Shown: positions 7,311-14,709, counted from the first letter of the stretch. The stretch is 18,537 nucleotides of DNA from an uncultured Rubrobacteraceae bacterium (GCA_902805985.1 CADCUW010000142.1:1-18537); one strand, 5' to 3'. Notes: generated from the sequence alone by a model not told the origin. Made by a program: numbers and translations.

Positions 7311-7316
7311 TACAAT
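7311..7316 (+). promoter_or_regulatory. -10 box TACAAT upstream of sortase-PBP2-lgt
   Basis: TACAAT in the gap after the membrane-protein gene would place the transcript start near 7324, about 50 nt before the sortase ribosome-binding site. No clear -35 is visible. It could give the envelope genes downstream their own transcript. Confidence 0.4.
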
Positions 7317-7364
7317 GGGTTGCGATCTGAGCGCGGCCCCCGGTCGGGCGGTCGGGCCATAGAG

Positions 7365-7370
7365 GGAGGG
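7365..7370 (+). promoter_or_regulatory. Shine-Dalgarno pointing to a non-ATG sortase start
   Basis: GGAGGG sits five bases before an in-frame ATA (7375) and 37 bases before the first ATG (7408). There is no comparable purine run close to 7408. The frame between is open and encodes RRATDSILNV, a sensible cytoplasmic start before the membrane segment. Confidence 0.4.
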
Positions 7371-7407
7371 AAACATAAGGCGCGCCACGGACAGCATCCT
7401 GAACGTT

Positions 7408-8061
7408 ATGAGCCTGCTCCTGGTCGGGATCGGCCTCGCCGTCGCCATCACCTTCTTTGCCGGATCTCCGGTATCGCGGGCCGGTGCCGCCGACAACCCG
7501 CAGCCCGTCTCCCAGAAGACGATAGACCGCCCCCAGAATGCCATCGTCTCACGCGAGCTCGACAAATCCCTGGAGAAGAAACCCCCGGAAGCAAGACCCA
7601 AGGAGACCCCGAAGCCGCCCGTCGTGAAGGGTCCCGAGGACGAGTCTCTCAAGGTGACCATCCCCGCGATGGGGCGGATACAGAACGCGCGCGTGCCCTA
7701 CGCCGACGGCGACAACGAGGCCGCGTTCAAGCGGTACGCGGGCGTGCATCTGCGGGGTACCGGGCACCCGTGGGAGAGGGAGGCGAACGTCTACATCGCC
7801 GGCCACCGCCTCGGCTACCCCCGCACGGATAGCTTTCTCGCCTTCTGGGACCTCAACGCGGTAGAGAATGGGGACAGGGTCTTTCTCACCGACGCCGACG
7901 GCAAGCGCTACGTCTACAAGGTCTTCAAGAAGTTCGTGGTCGAGCCCACCCAGGTCTCCGTGACACAGCCGCTCGAAGGGCGTAACATCGTGACGTTGCA
8001 GACCTGCACGCTGCCGGACTACTCGCGGCGCCTGATCGTGCAGGCCGAGAAAGTCGCCTAG
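7408..8061 (+). CDS. Sortase, probably class E-like or D-like
   Basis: From ATG 7408 the protein is 217 aa. It has a membrane segment at residues 2-20 (SLLLVGIGLAVAITFFAG), a Pro/Lys-rich linker (about 45-75), then the sortase barrel. Catalytic residues are visible: His133 in AGHRLGY, Cys200 in TLQTCTLP, and Arg207/208 in DYSRRLIVQ. Sortases cut sorting signals on exported proteins and join them to cell-wall peptide or pilin subunits. The frame is open upstream to 7363, and GGAGGG favours an ATA start at 7375 that would add RRATDSILNV. No LPxTG-type substrate gene lies in this window. It is followed 36 bases later by PBP2, consistent with a shared wall-building context. Confidence 0.88.
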   Translation: MSLLLVGIGLAVAITFFAGSPVSRAGAADNPQPVSQKTIDRPQNAIVSRELDKSLEKKPPEARPKETPKPPVVKGPEDESLKVTIPAMGRIQNARVPYADGDNEAAFKRYAGVHLRGTGHPWEREANVYIAGHRLGYPRTDSFLAFWDLNAVENGDRVFLTDADGKRYVYKVFKKFVVEPTQVSVTQPLEGRNIVTLQTCTLPDYSRRLIVQAEKVA

Positions 8062-8097
8062 AAGTTGAAGCACCGCAACGTGGTAGGGGGGTAGAGG

Positions 8098-10263
8098 TTG
8101 CTCCGGTCACCGGCGCGCAAAAAAAGGGAGACGGCCCCGGCCAAGAAGCGGGTCGAGACACCGCCGCTCACCAAGGGCAACATGCAGGTTCGCGTCCTCT
8201 CGCTGGCCGTCCTCATAGCCCTCGTCTTCACCGTGCTCGGCGCCCGTCTCTGGTACCTGCAGGTGCTCACCGGCGAGGAGTACAACGTCATGGCCCAGAA
8301 CACGGGCACCCTGACCGTCAAGGACCCGGCCCAGCGCGGCGTCGTCTACGACCGGGACGGTGAGATCCTCGCCACCAACGTGCCCGGCCTCAACGTCACC
8401 GTGATACCGAACGAGATCTCCCGCGAGAAGGTCGGCGAGCTGGCGGAGGTCCTCGGGGCCGACCCGAAAGCTGTTCAGGAGCGCTACGACGCGGCCGTCG
8501 AGCTCGGCGCCGCCTACAACCCCATCCTGGTCAAGGAGAAGGCCGACGAGTCCGCCGTTACGTACGTCAGCGAGCGCACGAAAGAGTTCGGGGGCGTTCA
8601 GGTCAACGACGACTGGGTGCGGTCCTACCCCGAGGGCAACCTCGCCTCCCACGTCCTCGGCTACACGGGCGCCGTCACCGAGGACGAGCTGAAGCTCGAC
8701 GCCTTCGAGGAGCTCAGGGACGAGAGGGACGCCGTCGTCGGCAAGAGCGGGGTCGAGGTCGCCTACGAGCAGGTCCTGCGGGGCGACACCGGCTGGCAGA
8801 AGTACGACGTGGACGTGCTCGGCCGCATAGTCCCGGAGGGGGCGAGGGTCAACTCGGCGAGCGAGTTCGTGGACGAGAACGGGACGCCCATGGAGTCCAA
8901 CCCCACCCAGGAGCTGCCGGACCACGTCGAGGAGCCCGAGCCCGGCAACAACCTCGCGCTCACCATAGACGTCGACCTCCAGAGGGTCGTCGAGACCGAG
9001 CTCGAGGCAGCCCTTGAGCGGACCAGGGAGGCCGGCTACGAGGGCAGGGGCGGGGCCGTCGTGGCGATGGACCCCGAGAACGGCGAGGTACTCGCGCTCG
9101 CGAGCCGCCCGGACTTCGACCCGCAGCTCTTCGTCGGCGGCATCTCCGGGACCGAGGAGCTGGAGGAGTACCAGTACCTATCGTCCGAGAGGTCGGGCGA
9201 CCCGTTCACCAACCGCGCCATCGTCGGCGGGCAGCCGGGGGCCTCGACGTTCAAGATCTTCACCGGCCTCGCCGGCATGGCCGCCGGCGTCATAGACGCC
9301 TACACCGTCGTCAACGACACGGCCATTCTGGACGAGTACAACTGCTGGTACCCGTCGAGCGTCTCGGCCAGCCCCTGCTACAGCTCCTGGCGCCAGAACA
9401 GCCCCAAGTACGAGTTCCTCGGCGACCACGGGCCCCAGAACTTCACGCAGGCCATAGCCGACTCCAACGACATCTTCTTCTACCAGGTGGCCGACTGGAT
9501 CTGGAACCAGACGGGCGACAAGGACTGGCTCCCGAAGTACTACGAGAGGTGGGGCTTCGGACAGCTCACCGGCATTGACATCAGCGGCGAGACGGAGGGA
9601 CGCCTCCCGACGGAGCAGGGCGAGAAAGATTTGCGCAAGGCGCTTTACGGCACCACGGAAGGCGCCTACTGGAGTGTTGGGGACTGGATCAACATGTCCA
9701 TCGGGCAGGGGGACGTGCTGGTCTCCCCGATCCAGATGGCCCGCGCCTACTCGGCCCTCTACAACGGCGGGACCCTCGTAACCCCGCACGTCGGCAAGGA
9801 GATCAAAGACCAGAGCGGCAATGTGGTCGAGGAGATCTCGCCCGAGCCCGCCGGGCGGGTGGACGCGACCCAGGCCCAGATCGACACCGTGGTTCAGGGC
9901 CTCCGCGGCGTCACGGCGAAGAAGGGCACCGCCGAGACGATCTTCGAGGATTCGGAGCTGCCCACGATCGGCAAGAGCGGGACGGGCGAGCTGCCCTGCG
10001 CCACCGCGAACTGCGACTACGTCAACTGGTTCGCCGGCTGGACGGAGGGCCAGGAGGAGCCCCTGGTCGTCGTCACCATGATCGAGGGCGGCGGAGCGTT
10101 CCAGGAGGGCTCGGAGATGACGGCGGGCCCGGCCGTCCGGCACGTCCTGGAGGCCTACTACGGCGTCGAGCAGTCGCCACAGGACCCGCACCCTACGGGC
10201 ACCCCACCGATAGACCCCGCTGACCGCGCCTCCACCGGGGACGCCGCGACCCCGGTCGAGTAA
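8098..10263 (+). CDS. mrdA: Penicillin-binding protein 2 (class B transpeptidase)
   Basis: The protein is 721 aa from TTG 8098, with AGGGGGG six bases upstream. A basic cytoplasmic tail precedes one transmembrane segment (about residues 32-53, ending ARLWYLQVL). The PBP dimerisation domain includes DPAQRGVVYDRDGEILATN and ASHVLGYTG. The transpeptidase domain has ASTFK (Ser383, Lys386), SND (456-458) and KSGTG (626-630), so all three penicilloyl-enzyme motifs are intact. It crosslinks peptidoglycan outside the membrane, in other bacteria with a SEDS glycosyltransferase (RodA), which is not in this window. Cysteines near EYNCWYPSSVSASPCY and LPCATANC could form disulfides. The C-terminal tail (about 695-721) is Pro/Thr-rich. 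lgt begins one base after its stop. Confidence 0.93.
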   Translation: MLRSPARKKRETAPAKKRVETPPLTKGNMQVRVLSLAVLIALVFTVLGARLWYLQVLTGEEYNVMAQNTGTLTVKDPAQRGVVYDRDGEILATNVPGLNVTVIPNEISREKVGELAEVLGADPKAVQERYDAAVELGAAYNPILVKEKADESAVTYVSERTKEFGGVQVNDDWVRSYPEGNLASHVLGYTGAVTEDELKLDAFEELRDERDAVVGKSGVEVAYEQVLRGDTGWQKYDVDVLGRIVPEGARVNSASEFVDENGTPMESNPTQELPDHVEEPEPGNNLALTIDVDLQRVVETELEAALERTREAGYEGRGGAVVAMDPENGEVLALASRPDFDPQLFVGGISGTEELEEYQYLSSERSGDPFTNRAIVGGQPGASTFKIFTGLAGMAAGVIDAYTVVNDTAILDEYNCWYPSSVSASPCYSSWRQNSPKYEFLGDHGPQNFTQAIADSNDIFFYQVADWIWNQTGDKDWLPKYYERWGFGQLTGIDISGETEGRLPTEQGEKDLRKALYGTTEGAYWSVGDWINMSIGQGDVLVSPIQMARAYSALYNGGTLVTPHVGKEIKDQSGNVVEEISPEPAGRVDATQAQIDTVVQGLRGVTAKKGTAETIFEDSELPTIGKSGTGELPCATANCDYVNWFAGWTEGQEEPLVVVTMIEGGGAFQEGSEMTAGPAVRHVLEAYYGVEQSPQDPHPTGTPPIDPADRASTGDAATPVE

Positions 10264-10264
10264 C

Positions 10265-11086
10265 GTGCCCTTCCTCGCCTCGCTGCCGAGCCCGCCGTCC
10301 CCGATCATGTTCGAGGCCGGGCCCTTCGCCCTTCGCTACTACGGCCTGTGCATAGCCCTCGGCATCGTCGTTGCGACGTGGATGGCCGGACGCGAGCTCG
10401 CCCGCAAAGGCTACGACCGGGAGCTTGCGCTGGACTCGCTCTTCTTTATCATCCCGCCAGGCTTCATAGGCGCGCGGGCCTACCACGTCATAACGGACTA
10501 CGACCTCTACGCCGATGACCCGTGGCCCGGCGTGATCGCGGTCTGGAACGGGGGCCTCGGCATCTACGGCGGCGTCATCGGCGGCTTTGTCGGGCTGCTC
10601 GTCTTCTCGCGCATCCGCAACATCAGCCCTCTAGCCTTCGCCGACGCGGTGGCCCCGGGCCTCATCCTCGCGCAGGCCATCGGCCGCTGGGGCAACTACT
10701 TCAACCAGGAGCTCTTCGGCCGTCCCTCGCAGTTGCCGTGGGCCATCAGGATCTCGCCCGAGAACAGGCCGGAGGGCTTCGCCGAGGCGGAGACCTTCCA
10801 TCCCACGTTCCTCTACGAGAGCATCTGGAACGTGCTCGTCTGCCTCGTCCTGCTCTGGGTCGCGCGGCGCTTCGCGGGTTGGCTCAAGGACGGCGACATC
10901 TTCCTGCTGTACGTGAGCCTCTACTCGACGGGGCGGTTCTTCATGGAGCTCTTGAGGATCGACCCTGCGTTCCTGATCGGGGGCACCATCCGCGGCAACC
11001 TGCTTGTGGCCACCCTTCTCGCCCTCGGCTTCGCCATGGTCCTGCTCCTCCGCCACTCCCGCCCCCAGCGCAAACGCGCCGGCTAA
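10265..11086 (+). CDS. lgt: Prolipoprotein diacylglyceryl transferase
   Basis: The protein is 273 aa from GTG 10265. The Lgt signature GRWGNYFNQELFG is intact, as are GARAYHVI, HPTFLYES and the late FMELLRIDP segment. About seven hydrophobic segments fit the family topology. It transfers diacylglycerol from phosphatidylglycerol to the lipobox cysteine of prolipoproteins, the first step of lipoprotein maturation in the membrane. It follows PBP2 after one base, so it is probably on the same mRNA as sortase and PBP2. All three act on the envelope surface. The C-terminus is basic (RHSRPQRKRAG). Confidence 0.95.
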   Translation: MPFLASLPSPPSPIMFEAGPFALRYYGLCIALGIVVATWMAGRELARKGYDRELALDSLFFIIPPGFIGARAYHVITDYDLYADDPWPGVIAVWNGGLGIYGGVIGGFVGLLVFSRIRNISPLAFADAVAPGLILAQAIGRWGNYFNQELFGRPSQLPWAIRISPENRPEGFAEAETFHPTFLYESIWNVLVCLVLLWVARRFAGWLKDGDIFLLYVSLYSTGRFFMELLRIDPAFLIGGTIRGNLLVATLLALGFAMVLLLRHSRPQRKRAG

Positions 11087-11166
11087 GGTTCGAGGTATAA
11101 GGCAAAGGCGCGCGGAACTCGGCGCCACAGGTTCCGGTTATCCCAGGGCTCTCTGGTGGATACAAT

Positions 11167-11227
11167 TCAAAACTTCAGAGCCTCAAAACTTCAGAACCTA
11201 GAGGCTCAGAGCCTGAAGCCTAGAACC
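11167..11227. repeat. A-rich tandem repeat between lgt and the rhomboid gene
   Basis: The 13-mer TCAAAACTTCAGA occurs at 11167-11179 and again at 11183-11195, a 16-base period. Degenerate units such as GAGGCTCAGAGCCTGAAGCC and TAGAACCC follow. The repeat runs into the 3' end of the rhomboid gene, so its last codons (GFRL and stop) lie in repeat sequence. Related strings appear in other gaps (14707-14735, 16026-16057 and, inverted, 4567-4594). Confidence 0.6.
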
Positions 11228-11907
11228 CATACTCCGAGCAGCAGCGCCTCCACCCCGAGCACGATCAGGATGGGCGAGAGCGCGCGGAGGGTCTTGCGGC
11301 TATGGACCGAGGGGGCCACGAGGTAGCCGAAGACGAAGCCCCCGGCGAGGCCCCCCATGTGGGCCGTGTTGCTCACGTTCGGGATCGAGAGGCCGATCCA
11401 GAGGTTTATGGCGAGCAGGATGAGGAGCTGCCGGATCACGGGGTTCTGCCACGAGAAGGTGCCCCTGCGCAACGCGTACCCGAGGATGCCGCCGAGCAGC
11501 CCGAAGATGGCGCCCGACGCCCCGACGGCCGGTGTGCCGAACCCGCCGAAGTACAGGTACGCGATGCCGCCGGAGAGCCCACTCAGCAGGTAGACCGCGA
11601 GGTACCGGCCCCGCCCGAAGACGTTCTCGACAAAGGAGCCGAGAAAGTAGAGGGAGAGCATGTTCAGGGCGAGGTGCAGAAACCCCGAGTGCAGGAAGAC
11701 GCTCGAGGCCAGGCGCCAGGCCTCTCCCTCGGCGACGAGTTCCGGGATCAGGGCCCCATCGTCGATGACCTTCATCGGCTGGGCTACGAGGGCGACGTTC
11801 CAGGGGACGACGGCCGAGCCGAGGTACGCGACGCCGAGGTAGACGAGAACGCAGGCCGCTATGAGGCCGTAGGTTACCGGCAGGCGCTGGGCGCTGTACC
11901 CGATCAG
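11206..11907 (-). CDS. Rhomboid family intramembrane serine protease
   Basis: Counting from CTG 11907 the protein is 233 aa. Seven hydrophobic segments are visible. HSGFLHLALNMLSLYFLG is in the second segment, the catalytic serine is in GASGAIFG (about Ser131) and the catalytic histidine is in HMGGLAGG (about His183). Rhomboids cut transmembrane proteins inside the bilayer. The first ATG (11775) would drop the first transmembrane segment, VTYGLIAACVLVYLGVAYLG. Between that ATG and 11907 there is no ATG, GTG or TTG. CTG 11907 overlaps the upstream TGA (CTGA) and has GAGGT nine bases upstream, so I chose it. It is coupled to the upstream FlgT-C-like gene. The family call is firm and the start is inferred. 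Confidence 0.85.
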   Translation of the reverse strand: MIGYSAQRLPVTYGLIAACVLVYLGVAYLGSAVVPWNVALVAQPMKVIDDGALIPELVAEGEAWRLASSVFLHSGFLHLALNMLSLYFLGSFVENVFGRGRYLAVYLLSGLSGGIAYLYFGGFGTPAVGASGAIFGLLGGILGYALRRGTFSWQNPVIRQLLILLAINLWIGLSIPNVSNTAHMGGLAGGFVFGYLVAPSVHSRKTLRALSPILIVLGVEALLLGVWVLGFRL

Positions 11908-12350
11908 CGGCGCTTGACCTCGCGCGCGGCGTCGCCGACCTGGACCTTCGTGAGGTCCTGAAGTGGCCCGCCGACCATGGATTCGAGGTCGGGGTCGTCG
12001 GGGGAGCCGGTGCCGAACCCCTGGATGCGCACGTCGTCGCCGAACATCTGGCCGAACATCCTCTGCAGGTTCTCCTGCATCTCCCCGATGTCCACCGCCC
12101 CGAACGGGGACTGGGCGTTCTGCTGGAGGCGGGCGACGGAGAGGCGATCTTTTACCTCCGTCACCTCGGCCTGGACCTTGACGTCCTCGACGGTCCCCAG
12201 CGTCTCGCCGGTGTCCGGGTCCCAGACCTCCTCGCCCTCGGGGGAGAAGACCTCGAAGACCATCCCGGTCCGGACGCCGTCGTTGCGCCCCCTGTTCAGC
12301 ACGATCTCGTTGCTGCCCAGTATCTTTGCAACCTTGCCCTCGACCGCCAT
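11904..12350 (-). CDS. FlgT C-terminal-like domain protein
   Basis: The protein is 148 aa. The N-terminal half reads GKVAKILGSNEIVLNRGRNDGVRTGMVFEVF and DPDTGETLGTVEDVKVQAEVTEVKDRLSVARL, closely matching small proteins with an FlgT-C-like beta domain of unknown role. The C-terminal part (about 95-148) is acidic with Met/Gln-rich residues (MQENLQRMFGQMFGDD). No signal peptide or membrane segment is seen, so it is probably cytoplasmic, and no flagellar genes are nearby. AGGGAG sits four bases before ATG 12350, and a minus-strand TATAAT lies at 12413-12418. Its stop overlaps the apparent start of the rhomboid gene. Confidence 0.75.
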   Translation of the reverse strand: MAVEGKVAKILGSNEIVLNRGRNDGVRTGMVFEVFSPEGEEVWDPDTGETLGTVEDVKVQAEVTEVKDRLSVARLQQNAQSPFGAVDIGEMQENLQRMFGQMFGDDVRIQGFGTGSPDDPDLESMVGGPLQDLTKVQVGDAAREVKRR

Positions 12351-12412
12351 GCTACTCCCTTCGGCCGGCGGACCATCGCCGACGCCGCCTATTCTGTCTG
12401 GTCTTCCATACG

Positions 12413-12418
12413 ATTATA
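12413..12418 (-). promoter_or_regulatory. -10 box TATAAT for the FlgT-C-like/rhomboid genes
   Basis: A perfect TATAAT on the minus strand lies about 63 bases before ATG 12350, so a leader of about 55 nt is expected. It stands 30 bases from the opposing nfo promoter, so the two promoters share a short divergent region. No good -35 is present. Confidence 0.5.
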
Positions 12419-12447
12419 TCTCTCACAACGTTGCCGTCGGCACGCGT

Positions 12448-12453
12448 TAGAAT
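12448..12453 (+). promoter_or_regulatory. -10 box TAGAAT for nfo, leaderless type
   Basis: TAGAAT ends seven bases before the GTG at 12461, with no Shine-Dalgarno sequence between. It supports GTG as the true start and a leaderless mRNA. Confidence 0.55.
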
Positions 12454-12460
12454 CTTCGCC

Positions 12461-13327
12461 GTGCACGAGAGGACCAACAGCATCGGACGCCACCTGCCGA
12501 CCTCCGGCGGGCTCGGGAAGATGCTCCGGAACGCCGAAGACCTTGGCTGCGAGACGGTCCAGGTCTTTATCTCCAACCCCCAAGGGTGGGCCGAGCCGGT
12601 CCCCCGTCCCGACGCGGCGGAGTTCGCCCCGGGCGCGCGGGAGCGCGGCATCTCCCCGACCGTTGCGCACGCGAAGTACCTGATCAACCTCGCCTCCCCC
12701 AAAGAAGAACTCCGCGAGCGCTCGGTGCGGGCCCTGGCCGTCGAGCTGTCGGCCGCCGGAGAGATGGGACTTGACCTCGTGGTCGTCCACTCGGGTAGCC
12801 ACGGGGGCGACGGCGAGAGGAGGGGCATGGACCGGCTCGTGGAGGGCCTGGAGCGCGCCAGGGAGCTCGCGCAGGCGTCGGGACGGGCGGCGGAGCCGCT
12901 GGTCGAGAACTCCGTAGGTGCCGGCAGCCAGCTCTGCTCGACCTTCGACGCTTTGGGGGAGGTGACGCGGCGGGCCGGGGTGCGGGCCTGCGTGGACACG
13001 GCCCACGCGTACGTTGCCGGCTACGACCTCGCGATCCCGGGCGGCCCCAGCCTCGTCGCCGCGGAGTTGCGGGCGGCGCTCGGGGACGCGGTCGGGCTCG
13101 TCCACCTCAACGACGCGAAAAACGAGCTCGGCAGCCACCGCGACGGGCACCGCAAGGTGGGGGAGGGCATGATACCCGCCGCCTCGTGGGCCGAGTTTTT
13201 CGCCGCGCTCCCCGGCGTTCCCGTGGTCATGGAGACGCCCTACGAGGACCCGGAGGCCGACGCCGAAGAGGTGCGGCTCGTCAAGGAGTTGGCGGGCGGG
13301 TTGCGCAAAGCGGCGGCCGGGAGATAG
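12461..13327 (+). CDS. nfo: Endonuclease IV (AP endonuclease)
   Basis: The protein is 288 aa from GTG 12461, the normal length for Nfo. Family blocks are present: an SIGRHLPTSGGLGKML start, ETVQVFISNPQGW, VVVHSGSH, LVENSVGAGSQL, VDTAHAYVAGYD and VHLNDAKNELGSHRDGHRKVGEG, plus METPYED near the end. These supply the His/Asp/Glu ligands of the trinuclear zinc site. It cuts DNA 5' to abasic sites and repairs oxidised 3' ends in base-excision repair. The frame is open further upstream, but the family N-terminus and the TAGAAT box both fit GTG 12461. Its stop TAG is the first half of the next gene's -10 box. Confidence 0.95.
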   Translation: MHERTNSIGRHLPTSGGLGKMLRNAEDLGCETVQVFISNPQGWAEPVPRPDAAEFAPGARERGISPTVAHAKYLINLASPKEELRERSVRALAVELSAAGEMGLDLVVVHSGSHGGDGERRGMDRLVEGLERARELAQASGRAAEPLVENSVGAGSQLCSTFDALGEVTRRAGVRACVDTAHAYVAGYDLAIPGGPSLVAAELRAALGDAVGLVHLNDAKNELGSHRDGHRKVGEGMIPAASWAEFFAALPGVPVVMETPYEDPEADAEEVRLVKELAGGLRKAAAGR

Positions 13328-13330
13328 AAT
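13325..13330 (+). promoter_or_regulatory. -10 box TAGAAT for the XRE regulator, overlapping the nfo stop
   Basis: TAGAAT includes the nfo stop codon TAG and ends seven bases before GTG 13338. No Shine-Dalgarno sequence lies between. The regulator could be read both from nfo and from its own leaderless transcript. Confidence 0.5.
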
Positions 13331-13337
13331 CCACGTT

Positions 13338-13637
13338 GTGAAGACGTTCGAGATCACCCCGAAGAGCAAGGACGGCGATCTACTCAGGGCGATCGGGGAG
13401 ACCCTGCGCGCCGAGCGCACGGAGCGCGGCCTGACCCTCAAGCAGGTCGCGGAGGGCGCCCACGTCTCCGTCTCCTACCTCGCCGAGATCGAACGCGGCG
13501 AGAAGGACCCCTCATCGAGGGTCCTCGAAAGCATCGCTGGCGGCCTCGAGGTCGAGGTCAGCGAACTTCTCGTCCGCATCGCCTCCTCGCTCGAACCGGC
13601 GCCCGTCGTCCCGGTCGCGAACTCGCTGGCCGCGTAG
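13338..13637 (+). CDS. XRE-family HTH transcriptional regulator
   Basis: The protein is 99 aa. Residues 19-75 form a Cro/CI helix-turn-helix: IGETLRAERTERGLTLKQVAEGAHVSVSYLAEIERG is the core (about 19-54), followed by EKDPSSRVLESIAGGLEVEVSELL. The SYLAEIERGEKDPS pattern resembles the actinobacterial ClgR/PopR group, which controls proteolysis genes, but the match is only at domain level. There is no sensor domain; a short C-terminal tail (PAPVVPVANSLAA) ends the protein. It sits ten bases after nfo. GTG 13338 follows a TAGAAT box, supporting a leaderless start. Targets are unknown. Confidence 0.85.
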   Translation: MKTFEITPKSKDGDLLRAIGETLRAERTERGLTLKQVAEGAHVSVSYLAEIERGEKDPSSRVLESIAGGLEVEVSELLVRIASSLEPAPVVPVANSLAA

Positions 13638-13720
13638 CAGAACGCACGGCCTTCGGCATCGTCCACCATCCCACGCCCCTGAGAGGGCTTTCGGCTATCG
13701 GTGTTTGCCGGGAGGAGGGC

Positions 13721-14215
13721 ATGGAGCAACGGTTCGACCAGCGCTTTCCGGACGTGGAGAACATGCACCGCGGTTTTCGAGAGCGGCCCTGCTTTATCTG
13801 CCGGATGGCGGCAGGGCAAATTCGACTCCCCGGAAACGTCGTTTACGAGGGCGAGAGGGACCTGGTGTTTCTGGACGGGTATCCGAGGGCCTACGGTTAC
13901 ACGCGGGTTGCGACGAGAGGGCATCGCGAGCAGGTGACCGCTGACTTCGCGCTAGAGGAGTACCTTCGACCCCAGTCGCTGGTCTACAGGGTCGCCGGGG
14001 CAGTGCGCGAGGAGGTCGGGGCGGGGCGGGTGTACCTCTATTCGTTCGGGAGCAACGAGGGCAATGCGCGCGTCCACTGGCACGTCGTGCCGTTGCCACC
14101 GGGGGTGCCGCACGCGGAGCAGCAGGGGGAGTGGGCCGCTTGGGACAGGGGAGTACTGAAGATCCCCCGGCAGGAGATGTCCGCGCTGGCGGCGCGTATC
14201 GGACGGAGGCTGTAG
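13721..14215 (+). CDS. HIT-like family protein
   Basis: The protein is 164 aa from ATG 13721, with a strong GGAGGAGGG right before it. The HIT-type core is visible: NEGNARVHWHVVPLPPG (His119, His121) after YLYSFGSNEG, and an earlier VVYEGERDLVFLDGYPRAYGYTRVATRGH. Only two histidines of the HxHxH triad are clear, with Val in the third place, so it is either a divergent hydrolase or a non-catalytic relative. CFIC (Cys24, Cys27) near the N-terminus matches the zinc-binding CxxC of some HIT proteins. HIT proteins hydrolyse or transfer nucleoside phosphates. The GNAT gene follows and may overlap its end. Confidence 0.8.
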   Translation: MEQRFDQRFPDVENMHRGFRERPCFICRMAAGQIRLPGNVVYEGERDLVFLDGYPRAYGYTRVATRGHREQVTADFALEEYLRPQSLVYRVAGAVREEVGAGRVYLYSFGSNEGNARVHWHVVPLPPGVPHAEQQGEWAAWDRGVLKIPRQEMSALAARIGRRL

Positions 14216-14709
14216 CGGAGGCGTACTCCTTCAGGCCGATAGCGCGGGCTGACGCGGAGGAGATCTCGCGCTGGCGCTACCCGGAGCCGTACGCGACGTA
14301 CGACGGCGACCCGTCCTCCGTCCCGGGCCTGCTCGACCCCCGCTACAACTACCACGCCGTCACCGACCCCGAGGGCGGACTCGTCGGCTACTTCTGCTTC
14401 GGCGCGGACGCCACCGTGCCGGCCGGCCGCAGGCTGGGCCTCTACGACGAGAACGCCCTGGACATCGGCCTCGGCATGCGGCCCGACCTCACCGGGCGGG
14501 GCCTCGGGTTGGGTTTCGTGCGGGCCGGCCTCCGATTCGCCCGGCAGGCCTTCGCGCCCGCCGCCTTCCGTCTGACCGTGACCGCCCTCAACCAGCGGGC
14601 CGTGAGGGTCTATGAGGCCGCCGGCTTCGAGGTGGTTCGGTCCTTCGGAGACCGGGGGGACGAATGGCTCCTGATGAAACGCCCAGCCTCACCCGAAGAC
14701 GGTACCTAA
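14131..14709 (+). CDS. GNAT-family N-acetyltransferase
   Basis: From GTG 14131 the protein is 192 aa. The domain begins at YSFRPIARADAEEISRWRYPEPYATYDGD (about residue 32) and includes LDIGLGMRPDLTGRGLGLGFVRAGL, the acetyl-CoA motif A (RGLGLG), followed by TVTALNQRAVRVYEAAGFEVV. It resembles RimJ/RimL-type acetyltransferases. The first 31 residues overlap the HIT gene and look unlike the family. No ATG, GTG or TTG occurs where the domain begins; GTA 14212 overlaps the HIT stop (GTAG). The start is therefore unsettled: 14131, TTG 14140 or a non-canonical codon near 14212. The substrate is unknown. It converges on the long CPBP gene. Confidence 0.8.
   Translation: MGRLGQGSTEDPPAGDVRAGGAYRTEAVAEAYSFRPIARADAEEISRWRYPEPYATYDGDPSSVPGLLDPRYNYHAVTDPEGGLVGYFCFGADATVPAGRRLGLYDENALDIGLGMRPDLTGRGLGLGFVRAGLRFARQAFAPAAFRLTVTALNQRAVRVYEAAGFEVVRSFGDRGDEWLLMKRPASPEDGT

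Noticed and set aside
6284..7360. 358-codon minus-strand open frame
   Set aside because: It is antisense to the CPBP and membrane-protein genes, which carry family motifs and coupled starts.
9178..10308. 376-codon open frame opposite PBP2
   Set aside because: PBP2 in the other strand is complete with its catalytic motifs; the antisense frame has no recognisable domain.
11161..11166. TACAAT as a promoter for an RNA antisense to the rhomboid gene
   Set aside because: It fits the local -10 pattern, but no -35, terminator or ORF follows; it may be part of the repeat.
11167..11227. CRISPR array
   Set aside because: The repeats are too short and degenerate, have no unique spacers, and there are no cas genes.
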